Source of the DNA: Anaerovirgula multivorans
Lineage (GTDB): Bacteria > Bacillota > Clostridia > Peptostreptococcales > Natronincolaceae
Assembly (NCBI RefSeq): GCF_900188145.1
Contig: NZ_FZOJ01000009.1
Location: 1 to 64,000, forward strand
Direction of reading: 5' to 3'
DNA length: 64,000 nucleotides
Both the position numbers and the translations under genes were made by a program. Of the stretch, positions 17,297 to 27,077 are shown in pieces. The notes below the pieces were generated by a model that saw nothing but the letters and a program-made list of their open reading frames with translations, was not told the DNA's origin and did no database searches. Numbering within the stretch: position 1 is the first letter of the stretch; each line of letters begins with the position of its first letter.

Positions 17297-18397
17297 ATGC
17301 TAAATAAAATTGTAAGAGGCATTTTAACAGCATTAGGTGCATTATCAGGGTTATTAATCTATATTTATGTTACAAATAATATTATTACTGTAACAAAAGA
17401 CAACTTTATGACTTATGTAATTGGAATTATAATATCTTCATTCATTAGTGGTTTGGTTTTATTTCTATTGTCCCCATGGTTAATCAATAAAGGAAGAGAT
17501 ATAGCCAGCTGGATTGAAAGTGAATTAGCAAATGTACCCATTACCAATATAGCTTTAGGTTCAGTAGGGCTTATTGTAGGTCTAGTAATTGCATATTTGA
17601 TTAGTCAATTAACCAACAACATCCCTATTCCTTTTATAGGAACCATCGTTTCCACTGTGGTGTATATTTTTATGGCTTATTTAGGTGTAAATATTGCTAC
17701 GAAAAAAATAGAGGAACTTCCTAATCTACAGGCGATTTTTAAGAAAAATATTGCTAAAGAAAAAGGCGGAAAAAAAGAATATAAAGGTTCTCCAAAAATA
17801 TTAGACACTAGTGTTATTATTGACGGGAGAATTGCAGATATTTGTAAAACTGACTTTATTGAAGGACCTTTGGTTATTCCGGAATTTGTTTTAGAAGAGC
17901 TTCGTCATATTGCAGATTCTTCTGTCACCATAAAAAGAAATAGAGGAAGAAGAGGCTTGGATATTTTAAACAAAATTCAAAAAGAACTAGATATAGAAGT
18001 GAAAATAGATGAAAACAACTTTGACGAAGGATTAGAGGTTGATACAAAATTACTAAAACTAGCTCAACTTCTAGAGGGAAAAGTAGTTACAAATGACTAT
18101 AATTTAAACAAGGTTGCAGAGTTTCAAGGGGTACCAGTATTAAATATTAATGAATTAGCTAATGCAGTGAAACCAGTAGTATTACCTGGAGAAGAAATGT
18201 TTGTTCAAGTAATCAAAGATGGAAAAGAATCTGGTCAAGGTTTAGCATACCTAGATGATGGTACTATGATTGTTGTTGAAAGTGGGAAAAAATTCATTGG
18301 ACAAAATATCGATGTACTGGTTACCAGTGTACTTCAAACTGCTGCGGGTAGGATGATTTTTGCAAAACCAAAATCTATGGCGGATAAATCAGCTTAA
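17297..18397 (+). CDS. membrane PIN-TRAM domain protein (YacL type)
   Basis: A 366-residue protein with four predicted membrane segments in the first ~130 residues. A PIN nuclease-like domain follows (about 165-285; acidic residues in [24 protein letters not shown] and [10 protein letters not shown]) and then a C-terminal TRAM domain (about 295-355). PIN domains usually cleave RNA and TRAM domains bind it, so a membrane-tethered ribonuclease is the likely role, but no substrate is known to me. It occupies the yacL position of the Bacillus gene order between the radA-disA and ispDF genes. Start ATG after AGGAGGTG. Confidence 0.9.
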   Translation: MLNKIVRGILTALGALSGLLIYIYVTNNIITVTKDNFMTYVIGIIISSFISGLVLFLLSPWLINKGRDIASWIESELANVPITNIALGSVGLIVGLVIAYLISQLTNNIPIPFIGTIVSTVVYIFMAYLGVNIATKKIEELPNLQAIFKKNIAKEKGGKKEYKGSPKILDTSVIIDGRIADICKTDFIEGPLVIPEFVLEELRHIADSSVTIKRNRGRRGLDILNKIQKELDIEVKIDENNFDEGLEVDTKLLKLAQLLEGKVVTNDYNLNKVAEFQGVPVLNINELANAVKPVVLPGEEMFVQVIKDGKESGQGLAYLDDGTMIVVESGKKFIGQNIDVLVTSVLQTAAGRMIFAKPKSMADKSA

Positions 18398-18416
18398 TAC
18401 AATGTTATTAAAGAAA

Positions 18417-18446
18417 GAGGGCTCTTCTATATGGGGAGCCCTTTAT
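18417..18446 (+). terminator. terminator after PIN/TRAM gene
   Basis: AGGGCTC pairs with GAGCCCT, extended by A/T pairs, followed by TTTATTGTTTTTATT. Confidence 0.7.
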
Positions 18447-18529
18447 TGTTTTTATTGTCTATTCTAAATTTATCCTTTATGATGAAATAAAACACCAGCA
18501 TTACTAAAGGAAGAAGGTGAGAATGAATT

Positions 18530-19231
18530 ATGCTAGAAAAAGGAATGGCTACAGCAATTGTTTTGGCTGCTGGAAAAGGAAAACGAATGGGGAAAGGATA
18601 TAATAAACAATATATCCTGCTGAGGGATAAGCCCATTATTGTTCATACTTTAGATATCTTTGAAAAAAGTCAATACATAAATGATATCATTCTTGTGGTA
18701 GGTAAGGAAGAAGTAGCATTTGTTAAAGAAGAAATCATAAAAAAATATAATTTTAGGAAAATTAGTAAAGTGATAGTAGGTGGCAAAGAAAGACAAGATT
18801 CTGTTTATGAAGGACTTTTGGTAGCAAATAAAGACTGCGAAACTGTATTAATACATGATGGCGCCAGACCCTTTGTAGAGGAGGGAATGATTAAGAATAG
18901 CATAGCAATGGCAGAAAAGTTTGGGGCAGCTATTGTAGCAGTGCCAGTAAAGGATACTATTAAAAGGGCAAACTATCAACTAGAGGTGATAGATACTCCT
19001 GAGAGAAAAGAATTATGGGCAGTACAGACACCACAAACCTTTCAATATATTCTCTTAAAAAAGGCCCATGATCAAGCAAGGAAGGAAGGGATTTTAGTAA
19101 CGGATGATGCTATGATGGTGGAAAGATTAGGCCATTTGGTGAAAATTGTTGAGGGAAGTTATAAAAATATAAAAATAACTGATCCACAGGATATAATAAT
19201 AGCAGAAGGAATACTAAGTAAGGAGGAATAA
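18530..19231 (+). CDS. ispD: 2-C-methyl-D-erythritol 4-phosphate cytidylyltransferase
   Basis: A 233-residue enzyme of the non-mevalonate isoprenoid pathway that couples CTP to MEP. It has the N-terminal nucleotide-binding loop AAGKGKRMG followed by KQYILL. The conserved segments [32 protein letters not shown] and WAVQTPQTF are all present. AAGGTGAG lies eight bases before the ATG; a second in-frame ATG at 18545 is possible. Its stop is embedded in the ispF ribosome site, so the two are cotranscribed and probably translationally coupled. Confidence 0.96.
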   Translation: MLEKGMATAIVLAAGKGKRMGKGYNKQYILLRDKPIIVHTLDIFEKSQYINDIILVVGKEEVAFVKEEIIKKYNFRKISKVIVGGKERQDSVYEGLLVANKDCETVLIHDGARPFVEEGMIKNSIAMAEKFGAAIVAVPVKDTIKRANYQLEVIDTPERKELWAVQTPQTFQYILLKKAHDQARKEGILVTDDAMMVERLGHLVKIVEGSYKNIKITDPQDIIIAEGILSKEE

Positions 19232-19235
19232 ATCC

Positions 19236-19709
19236 ATGAGAGTAGGTTTAGGTTACGATGTGCATCGGCTGGTAGACGGAAGAAAGTTGATTATCGGAGG
19301 TGTAGAAATTCCTTTTAAGAAGGGATTACTAGGGCATTCCGATGCAGATGTACTTCTACATGCAATAAAAGATGCTTTACTAGGGGCAGTAGCTCTAGGG
19401 GATATAGGGAAACACTTTCCCGACACTGATGAAAGCTACAAGGGAGCTGATAGCATAAAACTATTAGAAGAAGTGGAAAAACTATTGCGGCAAAAAGGTT
19501 ATATTGTTAACAATGTAGATGCTACAATTATTGCTGAAGCTCCCAAAATGGCTCCTCATATAGAAAAGATGAGGGAAAATATAGCGACAGCCCTAAGTGT
19601 TTCTGTACATCAAATCAACGTGAAGGCCACTACAACAGAAGGCCTGGGTTTCACAGGCAGAGGAGAAGGTATTGCCGCTCAGGCTATAGCAGCCATTGTG
19701 ATGAAGTAG
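19236..19709 (+). CDS. ispF: 2-C-methyl-D-erythritol 2,4-cyclodiphosphate synthase
   Basis: A 157-residue trimeric zinc enzyme that cyclises CDP-ME2P in the MEP pathway. Metal ligands are visible as D8 and H10 in GYDVHR and the histidine of [11 protein letters not shown]. The family signature [19 protein letters not shown] ends the protein. It starts four bases after ispD with AGGAGG overlapping the ispD stop. Confidence 0.97.
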   Translation: MRVGLGYDVHRLVDGRKLIIGGVEIPFKKGLLGHSDADVLLHAIKDALLGAVALGDIGKHFPDTDESYKGADSIKLLEEVEKLLRQKGYIVNNVDATIIAEAPKMAPHIEKMRENIATALSVSVHQINVKATTTEGLGFTGRGEGIAAQAIAAIVMK

Positions 19710-19761
19710 GTACTTAAATAAGGGTATTTAACTGAAGTTAAATAAAAAACAAACAAAGCAG

Positions 19762-19790
19762 TTGACATAAATTGCAAAATAATATATTCT
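19762..19790 (+). promoter_or_regulatory. proS leader promoter
   Basis: TTGACA (19762-19767), 17-base spacer, TATTCT (19785-19790). A second candidate is the extended -10 TGCTATGAT at 19814-19822, closer to the T-box. Either would transcribe the whole leader. Confidence 0.6.
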
Positions 19791-19844
19791 AATAAAAAAA
19801 GAATAATCCTATATGCTATGATAGGGAATAGTAATTAATCGAAG

Positions 19845-20040
19845 CTTTCTAGAGAGGAAACCCAAGGCTGAAAGGTTTTTAAGATTCGTTTTCTGAACCC
19901 ACCCTGGAGCTGTTGACTGAAAACAGTAGGTTATACCGGTGGACGCCGTTAAGTCATAAAGTGAACCAAAGGGTTAACTAGAGTGGTACCGCGGGAATAT
20001 TATGCTCTCGTCTCTAAATCATAGAGACGGGAGTTTTTTG
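19845..20040 (+). promoter_or_regulatory. T-box riboswitch (proline) upstream of proS
   Basis: A T-box leader. The antiterminator bulge AGAGTGGTACCGCGG is at 19980-19994, and the competing terminator is CTCTCGTCTCT/AGAGACGGGAG with a T-run at 20005-20039. The specifier hairpin contains GAA-CCC-ACC, with CCC (Pro) at 19898-19900. The same GAA...ACC frame surrounds TGC in the cysteine T-box at 24.6 kb, which supports the assignment. Uncharged tRNA-Pro should allow read-through into proS. Confidence 0.93.
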
Positions 20041-20120
20041 TTTTTATTTATTTTTGGATTGAGTTACATAGAAATATAGCATAATAATGAAAAGGTTAAG
20101 ACAAGAAAGGAGAATGAAAA

Positions 20121-21563
20121 ATGGCTAAGAAAGAGAAACAATTTGTTGCTGAGATTACACCAATGGAAGTAGATTTCGCCCAATGGTATACAGATGTAAT
20201 TTTAAAAACTGATTTAGTGGACTATTCACCAGTTAAGGGATTTATGGTAATTAAACCCTATGGATATGCTATTTGGGAGAACATTCAACAGTATATGGAT
20301 AAGCGTTTTAAAGAAACAGGTCATAAAAATTGCTATTTTCCATTATTGATTCCAGAGAGCTTATTAAAAAAGGAAGCGGAGCATGTTGAAGGTTTTGCCC
20401 CAGAGGTAGCGTGGGTTACCCATGGAGGCCAAGAGGAACTAGCAGAAAGGCTTTGTGTTCGTCCAACTTCAGAAACCATTATTTGCGAAATGTATTCAAA
20501 GTGGTTAAAATCCTATAGAGACTTGCCATTCCTATACAATCAATGGTGTAGCGTTGTCAGATGGGAAAAAAGCACTCGTCCTTTCCTAAGAACTTCAGAA
20601 TTTTTATGGCAAGAGGGACATACCCTGCACGAAACCTATGATGAAGCCCAAGGGGAAACGCTTCAAATGCTAAACATTTATAAGGAAACTGCAGAAGAAC
20701 TACTTGCAATGCCAGTAGTAGTAGGACAAAAAAGCGATAAGGAAAAATTCGCTGGTGCTCATGCAACTTATACGATGGAGGCATTAATGCATGACGGGAA
20801 AGCGCTGCAAGCGGGAACTTCCCATAACCTAGCACAGCACTTTACATCTGCTTTTGATATTACCTTCCTTGATAGGGATGGTGAATTAAAGCATCCTTAT
20901 CATACTTCATGGGGAGTATCTACACGACTTATAGGGGGGATTATCATGGTGCATGGTGATAACCGAGGTTTAGTATTACCTCCAGGTATTGCCCCTGTGC
21001 AAACAGTAATTGTGCCTATTGCAGCCCATAAGGGTGGTGTCATGGAAAAGGTAGATGAGCTCTTTAGAGAATTAAAGGATACCATGAGGGTAGAGGTAGA
21101 CGATAGAGACAATTATTCTCCTGGTTGGAAATTTAATGAGTGGGAGATGAAGGGAGTACCTGTCCGAATAGAAATAGGGCCAAAAGATATTGAAAATAAT
21201 CAAGCTATATTATTTAGAAGAGATACCTTAGAAAAGGAAGTTGTGGCATTGGATGAAGTAAAAGAAAGAGTTGGAGTCTTATTGAAAGAGATTCATAACA
21301 ATTTACTATTGAAGGCCAAAAATATGAGAGATGAAAAAACCTACTATATCAAGAGCTTCGATGAGATGAAGGGAATTATGGAGACAAAACCTGGTTTTGT
21401 GAAGGCTGCCTGGTGTCAAGAAAGAGCATGTGAAGACAAGATCAAAGCAGAGACAGGAGCTTCTGTAAGATGTATTCCTTTTGAGCAGGAAAAACTAGGA
21501 GATACTTGTCCCTTCTGCGGTAAAGAAGCAAAGATTATGGCTTATTTTGCAAAAGCATACTAA
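20121..21563 (+). CDS. proS: prolyl-tRNA synthetase, archaeal/eukaryotic-like short type
   Basis: A 480-residue class II synthetase charging tRNA-Pro. It is the short type without the large editing insertion of the usual bacterial enzyme: catalytic core about residues 20-285 ([49 protein letters not shown]), then the anticodon-binding domain and a C-terminal zinc-like domain with cysteines in CQERAC and CPFC. This form occurs in many Clostridia. Expression is under the proline T-box just upstream, and the start ATG follows AAAGGAG by eight bases. Confidence 0.96.
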   Translation: MAKKEKQFVAEITPMEVDFAQWYTDVILKTDLVDYSPVKGFMVIKPYGYAIWENIQQYMDKRFKETGHKNCYFPLLIPESLLKKEAEHVEGFAPEVAWVTHGGQEELAERLCVRPTSETIICEMYSKWLKSYRDLPFLYNQWCSVVRWEKSTRPFLRTSEFLWQEGHTLHETYDEAQGETLQMLNIYKETAEELLAMPVVVGQKSDKEKFAGAHATYTMEALMHDGKALQAGTSHNLAQHFTSAFDITFLDRDGELKHPYHTSWGVSTRLIGGIIMVHGDNRGLVLPPGIAPVQTVIVPIAAHKGGVMEKVDELFRELKDTMRVEVDDRDNYSPGWKFNEWEMKGVPVRIEIGPKDIENNQAILFRRDTLEKEVVALDEVKERVGVLLKEIHNNLLLKAKNMRDEKTYYIKSFDEMKGIMETKPGFVKAAWCQERACEDKIKAETGASVRCIPFEQEKLGDTCPFCGKEAKIMAYFAKAY

Positions 21564-21570
21564 AAAATCA

Positions 21571-21597
21571 ATCCTCTGGGAAACCAGAGGATTTTTT
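21571..21597 (+). terminator. terminator after proS
   Basis: ATCCTCTGG - GAAA - CCAGAGGAT followed by six T's. Confidence 0.9.
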
Positions 21598-21751
21598 ATA
21601 TACTAGGAAAGTTCTACTTTCCTAGTATATAAAAAAAGGGGTTGTAGGGGATGAAATCCCCTGCCCGCCTTCAGGAAGGTGCTCAGACAGCTTTGCTGTC
21701 GTCGAAGGAAACCTAGGGTTTCCTAGCGAAAGCATCGAAGATGCTTTTTTT
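21598..21751 (+). other. row of short hairpins between proS and the DUF1002 gene
   Basis: Directly after the proS terminator lie further inverted repeats in a row. They are ATATACTAGGAAAG/CTTTCCTAGTATAT (14 bp, 21598-21630), GGGGAT/ATCCCC (21647-21661), CCTTC/GAAGG (21668-21679), GACAGC/GCTGTC (21686-21700), GGAAACC/GGTTTCC (21707-21723) and AAGCATC/GATGCTT with a T-run (21730-21751). The segment from about 21637 is clearly richer in G+C than its surroundings and codes for nothing evident. It could be a small structured RNA with its own terminator, or stacked mobile-element ends. No known family recognised. Confidence 0.5.
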
Positions 21752-21907
21752 AATGTCGAGAAAAGTGTGTTTCTAAATTTTTTAGTATAGTGAAGGTATC
21801 TAACTTAATCCTTTGAATATTTCCAACTATAGAAGGGAAAAAATAGTAATGTAACTGGGGTGTTTAGAACTGTTAGTCGGCAGCAAGAAAATTTGGAGGG
21901 ATTAACA

Positions 21908-22774
21908 ATGAAAAAACTAAAGTTCATTTATATTACTTTATTGAGTTTGCTGCTGGTTGTTTTTGTGAGTTATGGTAGTCAGCAGGTGGTAGTGACGTTA
22001 GGAAATGATTTGAACCAACAGCAAAGACAGCAAATGCTAGATTTGTTTAGGGTAGAGGAGGAAACTACCAGGATTTTAGTGGTTACCAATGAGGAGGAGA
22101 GAAGATATTTAGAGGGAGTTGCTACAGAAAGACAAATTGGAACTCGAGCTATTTCTTCCGCCTTCGTGGAAAATCTTCAGCAGGGGGAAGGAATGTCAGT
22201 AGAGACCTATAATATTACTTGGGTAACAGGTGAAATGATTATGAATGCATTAATAACAGCAGAAGTAACCGACGCTAAGGTTATTGCAGCAGCTCCCTTT
22301 GATGTTTCAGGAACAGCTGCTTTAACAGGAATATTAAAAGCTTTTGAAGAGCTTCGAGGTAAACCTATCGATGAGGAACAGAAGAGGGTAGCTAATGAGG
22401 AAATGATTACAACAGGGGAATTAGGAGAAGACATAGGCAAGGATGAAGCCACTACCTTAATAAGGGAAATCAAGCAAATAATAGTGGAAAGAAGAATTCA
22501 AGAGCCAGAAGAAATTAGGAGAGTAGTTATAGAGATAGCGGGACAGTTAAACATTCAATTATCGGAAGAACAAGTGGGGAATATTACAAACCTAATGCGG
22601 CAAATTACTAAGTTAAACATTAATACAGAAGCTATTAAGCAGCAGTTGGAGGGGATCGGTCAACAGCTAAGGGATATATCTAGAGATAATCAAGAAGTGC
22701 AGTCTTTGTTAGGAAGAATTATTGAAATGCTGAGAAAGTTGATTGAATCCATATTAGGGATATTTTCAAGGTAA
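21908..22774 (+). CDS. secreted DUF1002-family protein
   Basis: A 288-residue exported protein. The N-terminal signal peptide is MKKLKFIYITLLSLLLVVFV plus a short polar stretch. The mature part resembles DUF1002 (YpuA-like) proteins: the family core with the conserved NITWVT...EVTDAKVIAAAPFDVSGTAALTGIL region lies at about residues 30-150, followed by a helical, Gln/Glu-rich C-terminal half that looks coiled-coil-like and ends in a short amphipathic helix. Function unknown in this family. The start at 21908 is seven bases after TGGAGGG; the frame extends upstream without a ribosome site. The gene is flanked by the hairpin row and by repeat family A. Confidence 0.75.
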   Translation: MKKLKFIYITLLSLLLVVFVSYGSQQVVVTLGNDLNQQQRQQMLDLFRVEEETTRILVVTNEEERRYLEGVATERQIGTRAISSAFVENLQQGEGMSVETYNITWVTGEMIMNALITAEVTDAKVIAAAPFDVSGTAALTGILKAFEELRGKPIDEEQKRVANEEMITTGELGEDIGKDEATTLIREIKQIIVERRIQEPEEIRRVVIEIAGQLNIQLSEEQVGNITNLMRQITKLNINTEAIKQQLEGIGQQLRDISRDNQEVQSLLGRIIEMLRKLIESILGIFSR

Positions 22775-22953
22775 AATGAGATTTAATTCATAAGTAGACA
22801 ACCGAAAGTTTGGCTTGTAACTTTCGTGTTGGTCACTTAGTTTGTTTATCTAGAGGGAGCTTTTCTCACTTTGAATTGTAGCCGAATTTATTTCCTGGAT
22901 GTAGTGCTTGAACTCCCAGTAAGAAGCGGGAGACTTAGCAATACACCGAAGGA
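22774..22953 (+). repeat. dispersed repeat family A, copy 3 (longest)
   Basis: It begins at the stop codon of the DUF1002 gene. The left part matches copy 2 at 14431 almost base for base (hairpin CGAAAGTT/AACTTTCG between GTAGACAACC and GTGTTGGTCACTTAG, then GTTTATCTA). The right part has GAATTGTAGCCGAATTT (22873-22889), GGATGTAGTGCTTGA, a hairpin CTCCC/GGGAG (22914-22931) and the terminal AGCAATACACCGAAGG. It is about 180 bp, with no coding capacity. Confidence 0.8.
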
Positions 22954-22966
22954 TAAAGAATTTCCC

Positions 22967-22995
22967 TTGATACACTAGGCGTTATGGTTTATAAT
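22967..22995 (+). promoter_or_regulatory. gltX promoter
   Basis: TTGATA (22967-22972), 17-base spacer, TATAAT (22990-22995). The leader then folds as TAGATA...TATCTA enclosing CTGAT/ATCAG (about 23013-23066) just before the ribosome site. Confidence 0.82.
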
Positions 22996-23086
22996 AGGGT
23001 AATATAAATGCTGTAGATAGTCACTGATTTAATATTTTTTATCAGGTTTTGTGGTTGGTTATCTAAAAAATAGGAGGGTTTACATT

Positions 23087-24565
23087 ATGTCGGTAAGAGT
23101 AAGATTTGCGCCAAGTCCCACTGGATTTGTACATATAGGCAGTTTAAGAACGGCGTTATATAACTATTTACTTGCTAAAAAGCATGGGGGAAAATATGTC
23201 TTACGGATAGAAGATACAGACCAAAGCAGACTAGTAGAGGGTGCTATTGAAAATCTATTAAGTTCGATGGATTGGGCTAGTATTAACCATGATGAAGGAA
23301 TCGCAATAAGAGATGGAGAGCTAGTAGAAAAGGGAGAATATGGGCCCTATATCCAATCTCATCGATTAGAAATTTATAAGAAATATATACAAGGACTTTT
23401 AGATAGTGGAGACGCTTATCCTTGTTTTTGTTCCAAGGAAAGATTAGAAGAGATAAGAGAAAAACAAAAATCATTAGGATTAACAGCCAAATATGATGGG
23501 CATTGCAAAAGCTTAACTAAAAATGAGATTCAGGAAAAAATCCAAGCAGGGGAGCCTTATGTTATTCGACTAAAACTACCTGTTAATAAGAATATAGAAT
23601 TTGATGATGCTGTTCGAGGTAAGGTAGTCGTTAATTCAGATGAGGTAGATGATCAAGTACTAATAAAATCTGATGGATTTCCTACCTACCATTTTGCTGT
23701 AGTGGTAGATGACTATTTAATGAAAATTACCCATGTGATTCGAGGTGAAGAGTGGCTACCTTCCACACCAAAGCATGTTTATTTGTATGAGGTGTTAGGA
23801 TGGAAGGTGCCACAATTTGTTCATCTTCCTAATATACTAAATACTGAGAAGAAAAAGTTAAGCAAACGTCAGGGAGATGTGGCGGTAGAAGATTTTATGA
23901 AAAAAGGTTATTTGCCAGAGGCTTTAGTGAATTATGTTGCGTTAATAGGATGGAGCCCTGAAGAAAATAAAGAAATATTCTCTATGAAGGAACTAGAAGA
24001 AAAATTTTCTTTAGATAGAGTGTCCAAGAGCGGCGGTGTCTTTGATGTAAATAAGCTAAATTGGATGAATAATCATTATATTAAGGAAGGGGCTATCGAG
24101 AGGATCACCGATTTAGCCATCCCTTATTTGATTGAAGCTGCTTACATCACTGAGACTGAAGCTGGGGAAAAACATGAATGGCTGCAGGATATGGTATCGG
24201 TAGTGAAGGATAGTATTGATTATATGCAACAAATTGTGGAAAAGGTAGACATATTTTTCAAGAAAGATGCAAAGCCAGAAGACGAAGAAGCTGAAGAAAT
24301 CTTGAAGCAGGATTATGTAGGCGAATTGTTGCAGGCCTTTCGTGAAAAGTTAGAGACAGCAGAGGCTATAGATCAAGAAAATGTTAAAAAAATATTTAAG
24401 GAAATTCAGAAAGAAAAAGGAATAAAAGGGCCTAATCTGTTTAAACCAATTCGTGTGGCTATAACTGGCAAGGCCCATGGACCAGATTTGCCACTGATCA
24501 TGAAAGTTTTGGGTAGACAAAATTTATTATATCGCATAGAATATGTAATAAGTAATTTTATATAA
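23087..24565 (+). CDS. gltX: glutamyl-tRNA synthetase
   Basis: A 492-residue class I synthetase that charges tRNA-Glu (in organisms lacking GlnRS it often charges tRNA-Gln too; not testable here). The HIGH-type motif is HIGS at residues 16-19 in [13 protein letters not shown], and the KMSKS-type motif is KLSKR at 257-261. A short cysteine pattern (CFCSKE) lies in the insertion. The helical anticodon-binding domain fills the C-terminal third. I set the start at the ATG eight bases after TAGGAGGG rather than the upstream in-frame codon at 23051. A cysteine T-box follows the gene, separating it from cysE. Confidence 0.96.
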   Translation: MSVRVRFAPSPTGFVHIGSLRTALYNYLLAKKHGGKYVLRIEDTDQSRLVEGAIENLLSSMDWASINHDEGIAIRDGELVEKGEYGPYIQSHRLEIYKKYIQGLLDSGDAYPCFCSKERLEEIREKQKSLGLTAKYDGHCKSLTKNEIQEKIQAGEPYVIRLKLPVNKNIEFDDAVRGKVVVNSDEVDDQVLIKSDGFPTYHFAVVVDDYLMKITHVIRGEEWLPSTPKHVYLYEVLGWKVPQFVHLPNILNTEKKKLSKRQGDVAVEDFMKKGYLPEALVNYVALIGWSPEENKEIFSMKELEEKFSLDRVSKSGGVFDVNKLNWMNNHYIKEGAIERITDLAIPYLIEAAYITETEAGEKHEWLQDMVSVVKDSIDYMQQIVEKVDIFFKKDAKPEDEEAEEILKQDYVGELLQAFREKLETAEAIDQENVKKIFKEIQKEKGIKGPNLFKPIRVAITGKAHGPDLPLIMKVLGRQNLLYRIEYVISNFI

Positions 24566-24594
24566 GAAAGACTTTGAACAGGAGAAGTAAATCT

Positions 24595-24804
24595 GTACTG
24601 CTTTTCAGAGAGGGATCGTCATCGGCTGAGAGTGATTCTAAAGTATAGGTAGATTGAAATGCACCTGGGAGTCATTACTTGAAATAGAGTAGAGTAAATC
24701 GGGAGGTCCCGTTACAGACCCAAAGGGGAATGAAGTTTTCATTCAACCAGAGTGGAACCGCGGAATATACTCCGTCTCTGATTTAGCAGAGATGGAGTTT
24801 TTTT
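24595..24804 (+). promoter_or_regulatory. T-box riboswitch (cysteine) upstream of cysE-cysS
   Basis: Specifier region GAAA-TGC-ACC with TGC (Cys) at 24660-24662. The antiterminator bulge AGAGTGGAACCGCGG is at 24749-24763. The terminator stem ACTCCGTCTCTG/CAGAGATGGAGT and T-run are at 24769-24804. It regulates cysteine supply (cysE) and tRNA-Cys charging (cysS) together. No obvious promoter separates it from gltX, so it may also act on gltX read-through transcripts. Confidence 0.93.
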
Positions 24805-24832
24805 ATTGAGAATAAAAGTAAGGGAGATGAAG

Positions 24833-25528
24833 ATGATGAGTTTCTTTAAAACCATTAGAGAAGATATTGATGCTATTTTTGAAAGGGATCCGGCTGCAAA
24901 AAATGTTTTAGAGGTATTATTGTGTTACCCTGGATTGCATGCAATTCTAATTCACCGTTTTTCCCATGCTCTCTTTAGAAGGGGATGGGTAATTCTGCCG
25001 AGACTTATATCAAATACAGCGAGATTCCTTACAGGCATTGAAATCCACCCTGGTGCGAAAATAGGGAAAAAGGTATTTATAGATCACGGAACTGGTGTGG
25101 TTATTGGCGAAACAGCAGAAGTAGGAGATAATGTTACAATTTATCAAGGAGCTACATTAGGAGGAACAGGGAAAGACAAGGGAAAAAGACATCCTACCAT
25201 AGGGAACAATGTGGTTATTTCCTGTGGGGCAAAGGTATTAGGACCTTTTAAGGTAGGAGATAATTCGAAAATTGGTTCGGGATCAGTAGTATTGAAGGAG
25301 GTACCACCAGATTGTACAGTGGTGGGGGTACCAGGACAAATTGTAATAAAAGAAAATAAAAAACTTCGTTCTGTTCATAACAATGAAATAGACTTAGAAC
25401 ATGGGAAACTACCAGATCCTATTGCAGAGGAATTAAGCTGCCTACAAAAACGTATTATAGATTTAGAGAAAAAATTAGCACAAATGGATATGGAGAAGGA
25501 AAGGGGACATAATGATGAAGCTGTATAA
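24833..25528 (+). CDS. cysE: serine O-acetyltransferase
   Basis: A 231-residue enzyme that acetylates serine, the first step of cysteine synthesis. The N-terminal helical domain ([15 protein letters not shown]) is followed by left-handed beta-helix hexapeptide repeats (about residues 65-185) with the signatures [16 protein letters not shown] and [19 protein letters not shown], and a C-terminal coiled tail. AGGGAG lies six bases before the chosen ATG; 24836 is equally possible. The end overlaps the start of cysS by 17 bases, indicating coupling. Controlled by the cysteine T-box. Confidence 0.95.
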   Translation: MMSFFKTIREDIDAIFERDPAAKNVLEVLLCYPGLHAILIHRFSHALFRRGWVILPRLISNTARFLTGIEIHPGAKIGKKVFIDHGTGVVIGETAEVGDNVTIYQGATLGGTGKDKGKRHPTIGNNVVISCGAKVLGPFKVGDNSKIGSGSVVLKEVPPDCTVVGVPGQIVIKENKKLRSVHNNEIDLEHGKLPDPIAEELSCLQKRIIDLEKKLAQMDMEKERGHNDEAV

Positions 25529-26909
25529 TACTTTAACAAGAAAAAAAGAAAAGTTTATTCCTATTACTCCCGGAGAAATTAAAATGTATGCCTGTGGACC
25601 AACAGTATATAATTATTTTCACATAGGTAATGCAAGAACCTTTATGGTTTTTGATGCAATGAGAAGGTATTTTGAATATAGGGGTTACAAGGTCACTTTT
25701 GTTCAAAATTTTACAGATATTGATGACAAAATTATTAATAGAGCAAAGGAAGAAAATGTTACTGCTCTACAAATAAGCGAAAAATATATTGAAGAATACT
25801 TTAAGGATGCAGGAAGTTTGGGGATTAGAAGAGCAGATATTCATCCCAAGGTAACCGATAATGTAAAGGAAATTATAACTTTTATTGAGGCACTAATCGA
25901 AAAAGGATTTGCTTATGAAATCGTAGGAGATGTGTATTTTGATGTATCGAGGTTTAAAGATTATGGAAAACTAAAAAAGCAAAGCTTAGAGGAATTGCAA
26001 GCGGGAGCTCGAGTAGAAGTGAATGAGCATAAGAAAAATCCGTTGGATTTTGCTCTTTGGAAGGCTGCAAAGCCAGATGAACCTAGCTGGGAAAGTCCTT
26101 GGGGCTTAGGTCGACCTGGATGGCACATAGAATGCTCTGCTATGGCTCAAAAATACTTGGGAGAAACCATTGATATTCATGGAGGAGGAGGCGACCTAGT
26201 TTTCCCCCATCATGAAAATGAAATTGCTCAAAGTGAAGCTTGCACAGGAAAACCCTTTGCAAATTATTGGCTTCATGTAGGATACCTCAATATTGACAAT
26301 AAGAAGATGTCGAAGTCCTTAAACAATTTCTTCACCCCCAGGGAAATAGCTGAAGAATTTGACTTGGAAAGCTTGCGTTTTTTCATGCTTTCTGCTCACT
26401 ATCGTAATCCACTTAATTTTAGTAGAGAAGTATTATCTGCTGCAGCAAATGCTTTAGAGAGACTTTATAATGCAAAAAACAATCTGCAATATTTACTGGA
26501 AAATGCAGAAGAAAAAGATTTAACTGCAGAAGAAAATAATTTACAAAAGCAACTGTTAAGTTACAGGGGAAAATTTGTTTCGGTAATGGATGATGATTTC
26601 AATACAGCTGATGGTATTGCCATTATTTTTGATTTGATAAGGGCTATCAACACTTATGTCTTATCTGATGCTTCTAAGGAGTTGGTGAAGACTGCTTTAG
26701 ACCTGTTATTGGAGACTACAGGTGTCTTGGGGCTGCTGGCTAAGGAAGAAGAAGCTCTAAACCAAGAAGTAGAGGCGTTAATCGAAAAACGGCAACAAGC
26801 TAGAAAAGATAAGAACTATCAGCTGGCAGATGAAATCAGAGATCAACTGAAGGAAAAGGGTGTCATTTTAGAAGATACTTCTCAGGGGGTAAAGTGGAGA
26901 AGAAGCTAA
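25512..26909 (+). CDS. cysS: cysteinyl-tRNA synthetase
   Basis: A 465-residue class I synthetase. The zinc ligand C28 is in [14 protein letters not shown] is at 37-40 and the KMSKS loop is KKMSKSLNN. Further zinc ligands are in GWHIECSAM and the HHENE region. The helical C-terminal anticodon domain is present at normal length. It overlaps cysE, and a second in-frame ATG at 25515 is an alternative start. Confidence 0.97.
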   Translation: MMKLYNTLTRKKEKFIPITPGEIKMYACGPTVYNYFHIGNARTFMVFDAMRRYFEYRGYKVTFVQNFTDIDDKIINRAKEENVTALQISEKYIEEYFKDAGSLGIRRADIHPKVTDNVKEIITFIEALIEKGFAYEIVGDVYFDVSRFKDYGKLKKQSLEELQAGARVEVNEHKKNPLDFALWKAAKPDEPSWESPWGLGRPGWHIECSAMAQKYLGETIDIHGGGGDLVFPHHENEIAQSEACTGKPFANYWLHVGYLNIDNKKMSKSLNNFFTPREIAEEFDLESLRFFMLSAHYRNPLNFSREVLSAAANALERLYNAKNNLQYLLENAEEKDLTAEENNLQKQLLSYRGKFVSVMDDDFNTADGIAIIFDLIRAINTYVLSDASKELVKTALDLLLETTGVLGLLAKEEEALNQEVEALIEKRQQARKDKNYQLADEIRDQLKEKGVILEDTSQGVKWRRS

Positions 26910-27051
26910 AGCTAACCGATAAATTGTTCAAAGTAGACTTTTTTATAACACATAGGAAATTATGAACAATAAAAGATTAGATGACTGCATAATTTTCGTT
27001 ATGTGTTTCAAAAAAGCTAACCGATAAATTGTTCAAAGTAGACTTTTTTAT
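26908..27051 (+). repeat. dispersed repeat family B, copy 1, with 39-bp direct repeats
   Basis: A 39-bp sequence starting AAAGCTAACCGATAAATTG occurs identically at 26908-26946 and 27013-27051. Between them lies an imperfect inverted repeat, ATAGGAAATTATG against CATAATTTTCGTTAT. The arrangement AACxxATAGGAAATTAT...ATAATTTyCGTTATxxGTTTCAA...AGACTTTkTTAT is shared with 47680-47789, so this is one whole unit plus the tail of another. TATAAT at 27054 may act as a -10 for mrnC. Confidence 0.75.
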
Positions 27052-27077
27052 TATATAATTATAGGGAGACATATCAA

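Noticed and set aside
26908-27051. CRISPR-like array suggested by two perfect 39-bp repeats
   Set aside because: Only two copies, the spacer between them is itself part of a dispersed palindromic repeat, and no cas genes are present.
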